Source of the DNA: a virus
DNA: 39,673 nucleotides
Direction: 5' to 3' (one strand)
Virus record (IMG/VR): IMGVR_UViG_3300036791_000604
Location: 1 to 39,673 of that record
Part shown: positions 6,655 through 14,247 of the stretch, one piece after another
Layout: every line of letters starts with the position of its first letter
Position numbering within the stretch: the stretch's first letter is position 1
The notes under the pieces: model-generated
What the model saw: only the letters and a program-made list of their open reading frames with translations
What the model was told of the DNA's origin: nothing
Databases searched by the model: none
Program-made: the position numbers and the translations under genes

Positions 6655-7421
6655 GGCTTTCCGTCCTCGGCGCCATAGAAGTAATAGTCGCTCGTGCCAC
6701 CGATATGCGGGAGCAATTTGGCGAGATTCTCGGGAGAGATTTTGTGTGACCTCGAGTCGCTCGGGGCCATCTCCCAGGTCCTAATCTGATATTGCTGAAC
6801 GCCGGTGAGATTCGCGAGTGCATAGACCGTTAGGCCGGCCCGTTCGCGAGCCTGTCGCAGTCGGAGTTGGATCGTCGGCGGAATTGGAGTAGTCACTGGC
6901 ACTGAGTCGGAACCTAGCTCCGGAATCGCTCCCGTGTAAGGCTCACGCGTGAGAGGCTCACGCGTGAGATTCTCGCTATTTGCGGGCGACTTGAGCTCAT
7001 ACGCCGCGACCACCCGACTGACCACGACATCGAGGTCGGCCGATCGGACGTGCCCGATCCCCGCGTTTTGAAACGGCGACAGCACCGTGAGAAACTTGAG
7101 GCCGCGACGGCGGGGCGACTCCGGGGGCGGCGACTCCTTCCAAACCGGGTGGCAGAACCCGCCAAACGGGATGCGCCGGCCTCGGCGGCTCTCGAGGAGT
7201 GTCGCGCCGACCCAGCGCAAATTTTGTCGGAGGTTCGCGATGCGCTCCGCTCGGAGCGCGGGAGTACAGACCACCCGCAACGCCTCATACGCGTTTCGAC
7301 CGATGACCTCCTCGGCCGCGACGCCGAGTTGCTGCTCTACCGCGTGGTTCCACGCGACGATCGCCATTTGCCAATCGACTACATAGGCAGGATCATCGAA
7401 ACCATCGACAAGTCGCTGCAT
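6651..7421 (-). CDS. PAS-domain/XRE helix-turn-helix transcription regulator
   Basis: The 256-aa protein begins with a PAS sensor domain at about 5-110 (DDPAYVVDWQMAIVAWNHAV, then EEVIGRNAYEAL). A flexible linker with a tandem LTREP repeat follows, then a C-terminal HTH at about 195-245 (IQLRLRQARERAGLTVYALA, then NLTGVQQYQIRTWE). The start is the ATG at 7421, preceded by the strong GGAGGAGACC; an in-frame upstream codon at 7496 lacks such a site. PAS domains bind small ligands or cofactors, so this could be a ligand-responsive phage repressor or activator. It heads the recombination/int segment after a 200-bp gap. Two 12-bp palindromes lie inside its coding sequence. Confidence 0.85.
   Translation of the reverse strand: MQRLVDGFDDPAYVVDWQMAIVAWNHAVEQQLGVAAEEVIGRNAYEALRVVCTPALRAERIANLRQNLRWVGATLLESRRGRRIPFGGFCHPVWKESPPPESPRRRGLKFLTVLSPFQNAGIGHVRSADLDVVVSRVVAAYELKSPANSENLTREPLTREPYTGAIPELGSDSVPVTTPIPPTIQLRLRQARERAGLTVYALANLTGVQQYQIRTWEMAPSDSRSHKISPENLAKLLPHIGGTSDYYFYGAEDGKP
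6942..6968. promoter_or_regulatory. Tandem intragenic palindromes (CTCACGCGTGAG twice)
   Basis: Two perfect 12-bp palindromes occupy 6942-6953 and 6957-6968, 15 bp apart centre to centre. They encode the LTREP LTREP linker of the PAS-HTH gene. They may simply reflect a small coding duplication. Their palindromic form next to a DNA-binding regulator makes an autoregulatory operator possible. Confidence 0.35.
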
Positions 7422-7621
7422 GGCCGGGTCTCCTCCCTGCTCCGGGGAGGGCCGATCATGGTGGCGGGGGGTTGCGTCCCCGGAGGCGACTCGCAACGCG
7501 CCCTTGGGTCCGACGGGGCTCGCGCCGCGTCTCAGACGACGCGAGACCCTACCAGACTGTGAACGCTCGTGGCCCTAAAAGTCGCTGCTATTCGAGATGA
7601 AACACAAGCTGTGTGCTAACG
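7422..7621. promoter_or_regulatory. 200-bp intergenic region upstream of the PAS-HTH gene
   Basis: This gap separates two winged-helix-like genes from the PAS-HTH gene on the minus strand. It contains the strong ribosome site at 7428-7438, a GC-rich potential hairpin around 7525-7555, and the near-palindrome ACACAAGCTGTGT around 7600-7614. A promoter for the PAS-HTH gene is expected here, but I could not fix a convincing -35/-10 pair. Confidence 0.35.
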
Positions 7622-8092
7622 CTAACGGCCGAGCGACCGGACCCACTGCCTCCGGATCGCCGTGCGAATCTCGTCGGGGGCGCCGGAGCCAGCCTCCGCT
7701 AGTTCGCGGGTGAGCCGGAGTCGCTGTGCCGGGTTCAACTTCCCCAGCGTTGTCTCAAACGCGGCGCTCAGTTTGGGATTCTGCAATAGCAACTGCCCCA
7801 TCGGCGTCAAGCGATACGTCTGCCAGCTTCGCTTCTCCTCGTCCTTGACCCGCTCTCCCCGCTCGAGCCAGCCGTAGCGAACCAACCACGAGAGTCGCGG
7901 CCCGACCCCGGAGCGAGTCCCCTCCTCGGCGTCGAGCGTCTCTCCCAGTTGCAACCGAACGTTGTAGGTCGCGGTCCAGCCCTGCTCGTCTCCGAGGTCG
8001 TTGATGACTCCGAGGAGCTCCGAGTCGCTGATGCCCCACAGCGAAACGTCGATCCGCCCTTGCGGCCGGCCGCCGTTGCGCCGGGAGCTCAT
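7622..8092 (-). CDS. Winged-helix-like DNA-binding protein (156 aa)
   Basis: The ATG at 8092 overlaps the previous stop as ATGA. The middle (LSWLVRYGWLERGERVKDEE, then WQTYRLTPMGQLLL) reads like the recognition helix and wing of PadR/MarR-type winged helices. The N-terminal ISDSELLGVINDLGDEQGWT suits the first helix. The C-terminus is helical and basic. It is paired with another probable winged-helix protein, so the two may regulate the early operon together. No named family is assigned. Confidence 0.65.
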   Translation of the reverse strand: MSSRRNGGRPQGRIDVSLWGISDSELLGVINDLGDEQGWTATYNVRLQLGETLDAEEGTRSGVGPRLSWLVRYGWLERGERVKDEEKRSWQTYRLTPMGQLLLQNPKLSAAFETTLGKLNPAQRLRLTRELAEAGSGAPDEIRTAIRRQWVRSLGR

Positions 8093-8583
8093 GCTTCGCG
8101 CTCGTCAACCGACGCCTGCGAGAGCCGGTAAATCTTCTGTTGGCCCTCTTGCCGCGCGAACCGGATTTGGTTGTCCTGGCGCAACTTCTCAAACGCGAGG
8201 CTCGAGACCCCGGACGAGTCGCCGGTGATCGCTCGGACCTGCGTTTGGGTGAAGTCGTCAGCCTGCTCGGTCAGTTGCTCGATCGCGGCCCACGTCCGTT
8301 TGACCGCCTCGCCACTGACTGTCTGCCCGCGAACCAGCCTCTTCGACCCGCCCTTCGCGGGTTTGATCGGCGCCGGCTTGTCGCCGCGAATCGCGGCTAT
8401 CGCCTTCTCGTACCGGCGGAGCTCGGGGTTGACTGTCGCGAGCTCGGCCTTGAGCTCCTCCGCCCGAATGTGCAGCGCAACTCGCTTCTGCTCAATCGCG
8501 GCGATGATGTCCTCGTCCCCGGTCAGTCCGGGGTGTCCGTTCGCGGCCGCCTCGAGCGTCGCTGATGGTTCGAGAGTTTCCAT
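8089..8583 (-). CDS. Coiled-coil plus winged-helix-like protein (164 aa)
   Basis: The ATG at 8583 is preceded by GGAGGAGACCCC, the same start-associated motif found in the rightward block. Residues 25-75 are a coiled coil (IIAAIEQKRVALHIRAEELK and on). A basic linker follows (KPAKGGSKRL), then residues 95-160 look like a winged helix (FTQTQVRAITGDSSGVSSLA ... KIYRLSQASV). This is the first gene of the leftward early operon and has a structured leader. The fold suggests a dimeric DNA-binding protein. The exact function is unknown. Confidence 0.66.
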   Translation of the reverse strand: METLEPSATLEAAANGHPGLTGDEDIIAAIEQKRVALHIRAEELKAELATVNPELRRYEKAIAAIRGDKPAPIKPAKGGSKRLVRGQTVSGEAVKRTWAAIEQLTEQADDFTQTQVRAITGDSSGVSSLAFEKLRQDNQIRFARQEGQQKIYRLSQASVDEREA

Positions 8584-8605
8584 CGGGGTCTCCTCCTGTT
8601 CGCGC

Positions 8606-8659
8606 GTGGCGACCCCCAGTCGGGCCGGGAGACCCCCACGACTCGCCGGGGGCCGCCAC
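8606..8659 (-). promoter_or_regulatory. Long nested stem-loop in the leader of the leftward early operon
   Basis: GTGGCGACCCCC at 8606-8617 pairs with GGGGGCCGCCAC at 8648-8659 (11 pairs plus one G-U). Inside, AGTCG pairs with CGACT. The structure sits about 12 bp upstream of the ribosome site of the 8583 gene and downstream of the endolysin stop. It could be a late-operon terminator, an attenuator or a translational regulator. It lacks a U tract. Confidence 0.5.
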
Positions 8660-8687
8660 ACGATTTCACCGTACCTACCTGGCCGGC

Positions 8688-8704
8688 GGGGCGTTTTCAG
8701 CCCC
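8688..8704. terminator. Weak stem-loop after the endolysin gene
   Basis: GGGGC at 8688-8692 and GCCCC at 8700-8704 enclose a 7-nt loop, about 45 bp past the endolysin stop on the minus strand. The stem is only 5 bp and no T-run follows. It is a weak terminator candidate for the late operon. Confidence 0.25.
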
Positions 8705-8749
8705 TATTACCGCCCGCCACCTTACCACGGGCTCGGACGGAACCGGCGA

Positions 8750-9637
8750 TTACGGTTTCGGCGCGAGCGCGGTCAGTCCCGCGACCCCCTTCCCCGGAGC
8801 GCCACCGTTCCACCCGGAGGACCCCTTCGGTTGCCACGTATAGAAGACCGACCCGTCGGTCATCTCCGCGAATAGGTGCAGGGCGCCATTTGACGCCTTC
8901 TCCGCCGTCAGAGCGCGAATCTTCTTACCGGATGGCGCTGAGGTAAACGGCGACAGTTTCGCGACCTGCTTGCCGGCCTCACCGCCACTCCACGCGGACT
9001 TGTTCTTTGGTTGATAGGTGTAGAAGACGGTCTCGGCGGTCGCTGAGAAAATGTGCAACGTGCCGTTGTCCGCGACTGCGGACGCGATCATGTCATCGGC
9101 CTCCTGAGTCGGTTGCGCCGGCGCTCCGCCACCGGATCGCGCCATTTCCAGAACTTGATCCATCGGGAATCCGGGGCCGGCGTCCCAGTGACCGCCACCC
9201 CACGAACCGAGGTCGTTGTGTTGACAAACACCGCGACCTGAGCCCTGCGCCTGGCTCGCGGTGAGTTTCGTGATCGGGATGCCGAAGTACGCACACTCCT
9301 CCGCGACCCACGCCGCGCAGTTCTCCAGCATTACCGGGTGGCGGGACCACTCCTCCGGCGTCCACTTGGCAAATGCACAGAGCTCGGTCTGGACCGCGAC
9401 CGGGTTCGCGTTTGCGGCGGTCCACGCCTTGTTGGGGCGCTTGACGTATTCGCCAATCGTCCCCGGCGTGTCATCGATGCCCGTGTGGCTCGAGGCCGAC
9501 ACGTTGCCTTTGAAGTAGTTGCCGAGCGACTCAAACGTCAGAGCTCCCTCGGCAGTGTGGATAACGACGAGCCGCGTGGCCGCGCCACCCCGACTCGAAT
9601 AGTTGGGACTTGGAATCCAAATTCGCCTAAGCGACAT
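8750..9637 (-). CDS. Endolysin: N-acetylmuramoyl-L-alanine amidase with C-terminal lectin-like repeats
   Basis: The 295-aa protein has an Amidase_2 domain at about 1-165: RLVVIHTAEG (His27), SSHTGID (His51), and the later CQHNDLG (His140) with HWDAGPGFP (Asp152), matching the zinc ligands of the family. It would cut the glycan-peptide amide bond of host peptidoglycan at lysis. Residues 190-290 hold two copies of a repeat (NGTLHIFSATAETVFYTYQP and NGALHLFAEMTDGSVFYTWQ). They resemble beta-propeller lectin blades and are a likely cell-wall-binding domain. The start is the ATG at 9637, 11 bp inside the preceding membrane-protein gene. Confidence 0.88.
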   Translation of the reverse strand: MSLRRIWIPSPNYSSRGGAATRLVVIHTAEGALTFESLGNYFKGNVSASSHTGIDDTPGTIGEYVKRPNKAWTAANANPVAVQTELCAFAKWTPEEWSRHPVMLENCAAWVAEECAYFGIPITKLTASQAQGSGRGVCQHNDLGSWGGGHWDAGPGFPMDQVLEMARSGGGAPAQPTQEADDMIASAVADNGTLHIFSATAETVFYTYQPKNKSAWSGGEAGKQVAKLSPFTSAPSGKKIRALTAEKASNGALHLFAEMTDGSVFYTWQPKGSSGWNGGAPGKGVAGLTALAPKP

Positions 9638-9950
9638 CTCCCTCGTCTTCTCCCTCTTCGGGTTGCGGGTGCCCGGTCGGCTCCTCGTCGGGCTCGGCGT
9701 TCGGCTCGGGCTCGGGTTCTTCGGTCTCTTGCGGTTCCGGTTTTTCGGTAGTCACTCTGTCTTCCTTTCGTGTTGTGGTTCCAAGGTAAGTCGCGACTGC
9801 GCCGATCAGCGCTCCGAGCACCGTCGAAAACAGCGAGCTCTCCTCGAGCGTGACGTGCCCCTCCGAGAGCGCCTCACTGGCCGCGAGGAGCAAAACGGCG
9901 CCGACAGTGCCGGCCGCGAGGATGAGTGCGATAAGGGTCCGAGAGTCCAC
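9627..9950 (-). CDS. Holin-like membrane protein with acidic tail (107 aa)
   Basis: Two hydrophobic segments are visible, at about 6-26 (LIALILAAGTVGAVLLLAAS) and 40-58 (LFSTVLGALIGAVATYL). A long Glu/Pro-rich soluble tail follows (residues 65-107). It overlaps the endolysin start by 11 bp, the classic holin position. The GTG start at 9950 lies one base after the previous stop. Three small membrane proteins occur in a row here, so which one is the true holin is not certain. Confidence 0.68.
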   Translation of the reverse strand: MDSRTLIALILAAGTVGAVLLLAASEALSEGHVTLEESSLFSTVLGALIGAVATYLGTTTRKEDRVTTEKPEPQETEEPEPEPNAEPDEEPTGHPQPEEGEDEGDVA

Positions 9951-9951
9951 C

Positions 9952-10152
9952 TCAAGATGGCGGTTCCTTCGCGACCGGGGAGACCAACTCTCGAATCCCC
10001 AGCGCCGAGACGAGTGGCGCCGCGACGCCGGCGATCGTGGCGGTGTCCCACGGGTCCCCGGTCGCGAGTTTGATAACGAGCAGCGCGACCGATGTCAGTA
10101 GGCCGATGAAGACGGCGGGCTCGCGCCAGACTCGGACTGCAATCTCGCTCAT
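9952..10152 (-). CDS. Small membrane protein of the lysis cassette (66 aa)
   Basis: One clear membrane helix spans about residues 13-31 (AVFIGLLTSVALLVIKLATG), and a second, more polar one about 38-55 (TIAGVAAPLVSALGIREL). The ATG at 10152 overlaps the preceding stop as TAATG. It may be a holin or an antiholin, given that it is one of three consecutive membrane proteins before the endolysin. Confidence 0.66.
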   Translation of the reverse strand: MSEIAVRVWREPAVFIGLLTSVALLVIKLATGDPWDTATIAGVAAPLVSALGIRELVSPVAKEPPS

Positions 10153-10337
10153 TACTTGTCACCGTTCCCAAACAGGTCGATTAGGAGGTTGATTAGTACG
10201 GCCAGCCCACCGAGGAACGCGACACTGCCGAGCAATTCGGTGGACGTGTTTGTGTTGAGAATCAACACGATCGCCGCCACTACGAGCATCGCAACCGCGA
10301 TCAGGACGAGATAGATACGGGCGCGAGCGCTTCGCAC
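10152..10337 (-). CDS. Small two-helix membrane protein (61 aa)
   Basis: Two hydrophobic segments (YLVLIAVAMLVVAAIVLIL, about 9-27; LLGSVAFLGGLAVLINLLI, about 35-53) with a short loop and a basic N-terminus (MRSARAR) are visible. It is the first of three membrane genes in the lysis cassette. The GTG start at 10337 has no strong ribosome site, but the gene begins within 7 bp of the upstream stop, so reinitiation is likely. Confidence 0.6.
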   Translation of the reverse strand: MRSARARIYLVLIAVAMLVVAAIVLILNTNTSTELLGSVAFLGGLAVLINLLIDLFGNGDK

Positions 10338-10340
10338 CGC

Positions 10341-10649
10341 TCATTGTGGGTCGCTGTCGGGGATGTCGGGTGCCGCCGGCGGCTCGGTCGCGACCGCCGA
10401 CTCGGGCTCGGGTGGCACCTCGGCCGGCACCTCAGCCTGGACGACGTGCACGTCAACGTCGCTACGGCCGGGGACGTTGAGCACAAACGACTCCTCGAAT
10501 TCGCGCCGCTCCCCGACAGCGAGCTCGTCGTCGGGAACGAACGGGAGGTCCTGCGACCCGAATTCAATCGTGTCGCCGGAAGTGACTACGACCTCGAGCG
10601 CGACCCCCTCTTGGACTGGGAACGAGTAGTAGACGCGTTGCAGTTCCAT
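10341..10649 (-). CDS. Hypothetical protein, possibly tail-fibre associated (102 aa)
   Basis: The ATG at 10649 is preceded by GAGAGG. The first 70 residues are beta-rich (MELQRVYYSFPVQEGVALEV ... FVLNVPGRSDVDVHVVQAEV). The rest is a Pro/Ala/Glu-rich tail ending PDIPDSDPQ. It lies directly after the collar-fibre gene and before the lysis cassette, so it may be a virion accessory or fibre chaperone. No family was recognised. Confidence 0.62.
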   Translation of the reverse strand: MELQRVYYSFPVQEGVALEVVVTSGDTIEFGSQDLPFVPDDELAVGERREFEESFVLNVPGRSDVDVHVVQAEVPAEVPPEPESAVATEPPAAPDIPDSDPQ

Positions 10650-10659
10650 TGGCAACCTC

Positions 10660-11427
10660 TCAGGTCTTTATGAGCATGTTCACCGCAACAAACGGCGGCA
10701 TGTTTTCGTGTGCTTGGTCGGCGTTCCGGGACGAGAGCGAGTGTTGGTGGTTCGCGTTTTGTCCGCCCGACCACGCGCCCCACGAGTGGGCGTGATCGGG
10801 GGCGTCGTCATAGGTGTCGCCTTGCGGAGCGCCGCCGATCATATACATCCAGTTTTGGAAGATGCCACCATTACCCAACTGGTGATTCGCGTAACTCGCT
10901 GACCATATTCCGTAAGTGTTCAACCCGTGGCGGTGCCGGGTATTCGCGCCGGCGGTGCCGCCGCTCGTGTAGTGAGCGTGGTCGCCGGCGTCGGCGTTGG
11001 TCGCGCCGTAGCCGTTGACCCCCGACTGCACCCACGTAAGCGCGACTGTCTCGACGCCGCCACGATGGCCTCGAGGGCGGCCGCCCGACGCGCCAATCGG
11101 AAACGTGTTTTGCAGGTTCGGCACGTTGAAAGAGGTACTACCGTCACCGCCACCGTAGAACGTGCCGATCGCCGCGAACAGTTCGGCGTACACAGCGCGA
11201 TCGACCGCCTGGCCGTTGCACATAAGCCAGCCGGAGGGCGCGGCCGCTGCCCCCGTCATTTTGAGGTCGCCTGGATTCCAGCCGAAGCGACCGGCGCCGG
11301 CGTGGGTATCGAGCGCGTCCGCGAGGTCGCCAATGTCCGAGGGCGCGTCGGCCGGGTCGCCATCGCCGGGGACCGGCAACCCCAGAATCGGCGTGGTTCG
11401 CGCCGGCCTCTCGTCAGTAACACTCAT
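10660..11427 (-). CDS. Tail fibre protein with phage tail collar domain (255 aa)
   Basis: A collar domain is clear at about 55-120 (WNPGDLKMTG, then SGWLMCNGQAVDRAVYAELF, then GGGDGSTSFNVPNLQNTFPI). It is followed by a His-rich region (DHAHYTSGG, RHRHGL, DHAHSW, NHQHSL), as in trimeric fibres that bind metal along the axis, and ends NMPPFVAVNMLIKT. The ATG at 11427 overlaps the gpI-like stop as ATGA. It is clearly paralogous to the middle part of the 14248-16272 protein. Confidence 0.85.
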   Translation of the reverse strand: MSVTDERPARTTPILGLPVPGDGDPADAPSDIGDLADALDTHAGAGRFGWNPGDLKMTGAAAAPSGWLMCNGQAVDRAVYAELFAAIGTFYGGGDGSTSFNVPNLQNTFPIGASGGRPRGHRGGVETVALTWVQSGVNGYGATNADAGDHAHYTSGGTAGANTRHRHGLNTYGIWSASYANHQLGNGGIFQNWMYMIGGAPQGDTYDDAPDHAHSWGAWSGGQNANHQHSLSSRNADQAHENMPPFVAVNMLIKT

Positions 11428-12071
11428 AAGTCCTCCGTTTGTGAAGTGGGTGGCGCGTGCTTGACATCGCCCCACGTTGGGTAACCAGCGAGGACGGAAC
11501 CCCAGGTATCCCAATTCGCGTTCAACATCCCCCACGTCTGGCCTTCGCGGACCTCGTAAACCAGGGTTAGGCCGGCGGGTTTCGCGCTCTCGAGCGCCTG
11601 GAGGACGAGCGCCGGGTCGTGTGGCGTGAACGTGTAGGTGAAGACGCGAAGCAGATACGGGTCGCCGTCTGCCTGCTCGTCAAACGTGATTAGGTTGTCC
11701 GGAGTGTCGGGCGGCAAAAACCGGCGAATCGCGGCGATCATCGCGCCCTTGGTCCCGCGATGAAAACCGGGGCCGCCGTTTGCGATCAGGTCGCGGAGCT
11801 CGGGCTCGCTCATGGCGTCGGGGCGCCGGATGCCGGCCCACTGCGCGAGCACCTTGAGCCAGTCCGTCGGGCAGCGATAGGGGCTCGCTAAGACAACCCA
11901 CTGCTCGGTCCCATCGTCGGGTCGCGTGACCTCCGCAATCGGGTCTAGGAGCTCTGACAGCGCGTCACAGAACAACTGCCACGCGTGGCCGTGGTCGGAG
12001 TCCGCGAACGCCGCCGGGTAGGTGCCCGCGAAGAGCTCGTCGCCGGTCTTGTCGAACCCGATCGCGCTCAT
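11424..12071 (-). CDS. Baseplate/tail protein I-like (215 aa)
   Basis: The protein has the size and character of P2 gpI-type wedge proteins: an N-terminal AWQLFCDALSELLDPIAEVT, a central LAQWAGIRRPDAMSEPELRD and RGTKGAMIAAIRRFL, and a beta-rich C-terminus with Trp-containing repeats (TWGMLNANWDTWGSVLAGYP). It immediately follows the J-like gene with an ATGA overlap, as I follows J in P2-like phages. It would form part of the baseplate wedge and anchor fibres. Confidence 0.75.
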   Translation of the reverse strand: MSAIGFDKTGDELFAGTYPAAFADSDHGHAWQLFCDALSELLDPIAEVTRPDDGTEQWVVLASPYRCPTDWLKVLAQWAGIRRPDAMSEPELRDLIANGGPGFHRGTKGAMIAAIRRFLPPDTPDNLITFDEQADGDPYLLRVFTYTFTPHDPALVLQALESAKPAGLTLVYEVREGQTWGMLNANWDTWGSVLAGYPTWGDVKHAPPTSQTEDL

Positions 12072-13336
12072 ACGAGAGCCTCGCGGTAAGCCGGGACGTT
12101 GACGGTGCCGCTAATCACTCCGGGTCGCGGCAACGTGATCGCGTCGGGCATCGTGTAATCGGCGGCGGCGCCCTGGAGCGCGACCGCCCCCACCCAGTCA
12201 ACGCCTCGCTGCCGGTCGAGCAACGCGACCAGATCGTTCATTCGCAATATCTGGCGGCTCGGGACCTCGCCGGCGTCGGGTGGCGGCATGAGCTCCCCGC
12301 CGGCGATCGACGGACTCGCTGAGCCGAGTCGGAAGGTCGCGGGGGAGAGGGCCGTCGCGACCGCCTCGTCGCAGATGCCCTGGACGGTCGGCCCGTCTTG
12401 CTCCGCGAACGTCGTCAGCGTGTAGGCGACATCGATCGTCAGATAGTGGGCGTCGATTACGTGGACGATGAAGTTGACCTCGCGCAGCGACTCGAGTAGC
12501 TGTCGCACCGCGTTCTTGACCTCGACGGTGCACGGCTCGCCGTCGGCGTCGGTGAGAATCAGCGTCACCATTCGCTGATGGCCCCAGGTCCCGTCGGCCG
12601 GGTCATAGCCGTCCATCGCGACCGCTCGAGCGACTCCGGGGACGCGGGTCAGCGCGAGGATCGCGTAGTCGAGTGGCAGGATCGGTCGCAGCGCGATCAG
12701 CCGCATGAGCAGGATCAACTCGCTCAGGTATTGATCGACCGTCTGGCCGTCGGCGCCGTCGCGGGTCGGCACGTCAACCTGGACCGAGGAGACCCACGGC
12801 AACGGATCGACCAACTCGGCCAGCCCCGATAGGCCGTTGCCGGTCTGGCCGGGAGAGGTCGCGTGAATCAGGACATCGGTCAGGACCGTTTCGCCAATCG
12901 GGATAACGACGGTCGTGACAACCTCAAACGGGATTAGGTCGCTGCCCGATTTGGCGAGTGTCAGTTGCGTGCCGGCGGGAATCGTGTAGCCGCCCGTGTC
13001 GGTCGCGGTCCACCTCGAGAGCCCCGTCGCGGTTTGCGGCGCGAGCGCGGGTATGCCGAGCACCTCCTCGCCATACGCCTGATAGATCGCCTCGGGGACG
13101 GTGATCGCCTCTTGCCGAATCTCGGCCGCGACTGTCGAATACTCCTCGGTTAGCCAGACCTCGAGGTTGCCGTCGCGGGCGATCCAGCCGGGGAATCGCT
13201 CCGCAACGTTGTCCCAGATCGCCTGCGATATCGCGGCGCTGTCGGTCTCGACATCGGGCCGCGCCATCGCGGTCTCGGAGGCCGCGAGCTCGGCGTTTGG
13301 ATCGGGGGAGACTTGCGGGTCGCCAATAACGCTCAT
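12068..13336 (-). CDS. Baseplate J-like protein (422 aa)
   Basis: The sequence fits the baseplate J family: N-terminal helices (FPGWIARDGNLEVWLTEEYS), a beta domain (GGYTIPAGTQLTLAKSGSDL, then TSPGQTGNGLSG), and a central helical region with LDYAILALTRVPGVARAVAM typical of the family. J forms the inner baseplate wedge of contractile tails. The ATG at 13336 overlaps the gp25/W-like stop as ATGA, giving the conserved W-J-I order. Confidence 0.86.
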   Translation of the reverse strand: MSVIGDPQVSPDPNAELAASETAMARPDVETDSAAISQAIWDNVAERFPGWIARDGNLEVWLTEEYSTVAAEIRQEAITVPEAIYQAYGEEVLGIPALAPQTATGLSRWTATDTGGYTIPAGTQLTLAKSGSDLIPFEVVTTVVIPIGETVLTDVLIHATSPGQTGNGLSGLAELVDPLPWVSSVQVDVPTRDGADGQTVDQYLSELILLMRLIALRPILPLDYAILALTRVPGVARAVAMDGYDPADGTWGHQRMVTLILTDADGEPCTVEVKNAVRQLLESLREVNFIVHVIDAHYLTIDVAYTLTTFAEQDGPTVQGICDEAVATALSPATFRLGSASPSIAGGELMPPPDAGEVPSRQILRMNDLVALLDRQRGVDWVGAVALQGAAADYTMPDAITLPRPGVISGTVNVPAYREALV

Positions 13337-13680
13337 TCGAGCTCACCTCCGGGGTCGCCCGTCCAGCCCCACATCGCTTGGAGTCGCATGATTCCCTGCT
13401 CGGCCTCGGCGTCGGTGTCGCCCCGCTCGATCATCGGCAGGGCTCGGGGCTCGTGTTCCTCGATCGCGCTCTGCGTCTCGGAGAGCGCGAGCTCCCGATC
13501 GGAAGTGAATTCGAGGAAGTCGGGCCGGCCGAACGCCGGCAGGGTGCGACGCTCCCCCTGGACGGTTCGCAGGGTGAGCTCGACGCAATCCGCGACCTCA
13601 TTCGCGCTCTCCTGCTCGGTCACCGCGAAGTGGTCGCCCTCGAGCCGGAACGGCTGTCCGAAGTGGGGGAGCTCAGTCAT
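13333..13680 (-). CDS. GPW/gp25-like baseplate wedge protein (115 aa)
   Basis: The central segment (SANEVADCVELTLRTVQGER, then RTLPAFGRPDF) matches the GPW/gp25 fold, where a helix is followed by a strand and a RxxxPxFG motif. gp25 nucleates sheath assembly at the baseplate. Size and placement directly upstream of the J-like gene agree. The C-terminal 35 residues are an acidic/Trp extension. The start ATG at 13680 lies 8 bp inside the preceding gene. Confidence 0.8.
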   Translation of the reverse strand: MTELPHFGQPFRLEGDHFAVTEQESANEVADCVELTLRTVQGERRTLPAFGRPDFLEFTSDRELALSETQSAIEEHEPRALPMIERGDTDAEAEQGIMRLQAMWGWTGDPGGELE

Positions 13681-14005
13681 TCGGCTCCGGTCCTATTTGC
13701 GGAGGGCCGCCGCTAGCGACGCGGGTAAACGGCATCATCGCCTGGACCTGCGAGAGAATCTGGGCGTCCTGAATTACCGCCACGTCCATCCCCGGTTGGT
13801 AACCGGGTGGATTGTCGGGTCGCGCCAGCGCGGACTCCCACGCCCCGTCCCAGCCGGGTGACGCGGCCCAGACGCGCCGCCACTCGTGCGACCATTGGTC
13901 GGGATCAATTCCCGCGTCGGCGCACCCCTGTTGCGCGGAGCACTGCGCCACGCGACTTTTCATGTAGGGATCGTCGCCAATAGAGACCTGTGTCAGATAA
14001 GCCAT
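13673..14005 (-). CDS. Hypothetical baseplate-region protein (110 aa)
   Basis: The N-terminus (DDPYMKSRVAQCSAQQGCAD) and the middle (DQWSHEWRRVWAASPGWDGA) suggest a small helical domain with two cysteines. The rest is extended and Pro-rich. Similar small proteins occur in actinophage tail regions as far as I recall. It lies between the gp25-like gene and a small unknown gene, so a virion role is plausible but unproven. The ATG at 14005 follows the upstream TAA directly. Confidence 0.62.
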   Translation of the reverse strand: MAYLTQVSIGDDPYMKSRVAQCSAQQGCADAGIDPDQWSHEWRRVWAASPGWDGAWESALARPDNPPGYQPGMDVAVIQDAQILSQVQAMMPFTRVASGGPPQIGPEPND

Positions 14006-14236
14006 TTATCCCCCTGGGGGTTGGGCGGGCGGAAGTGGCGGCGCCATTACAACGGACGCGAGCGCGGTCCCGACGTTCCCGGTCGGACCAACCTGCGCCG
14101 GCGGCCCACCGAGGCTCGCGACTTGAACCACAGCGAATAGGGTGGTACCGGGAGAGACGGTCCAAGTGGAGACGAGCTCCTGAGCGGCCTCGAGGTCGTC
14201 GGCGTCGAGCGTAAATACAACGTTGAATCGAGCCAT
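14006..14236 (-). CDS. Small hypothetical protein (76 aa)
   Basis: The ATG at 14236 is preceded by a good ribosome site (ACAGGAGCG). The first 45 residues form a beta-alpha-beta pattern (ARFNVVFTLDADDLEAAQEL, then WTVSPGTTLFAVVQV). The C-terminus is Pro/Gly-rich and ends PPAQPPGG. It sits just after the large spike/fibre gene. No function is assigned. Confidence 0.62.
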   Translation of the reverse strand: MARFNVVFTLDADDLEAAQELVSTWTVSPGTTLFAVVQVASLGGPPAQVGPTGNVGTALASVVMAPPLPPAQPPGG

Positions 14237-14247
14237 TTTCGCTCCTG

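Noticed and set aside
10159-10344. Alternative ORF at the membrane gene (MSGAKRSRPY...)
   Set aside because: It is basic and lacks the hydrophobic pattern; the adjacent frame encodes two clear membrane helices.
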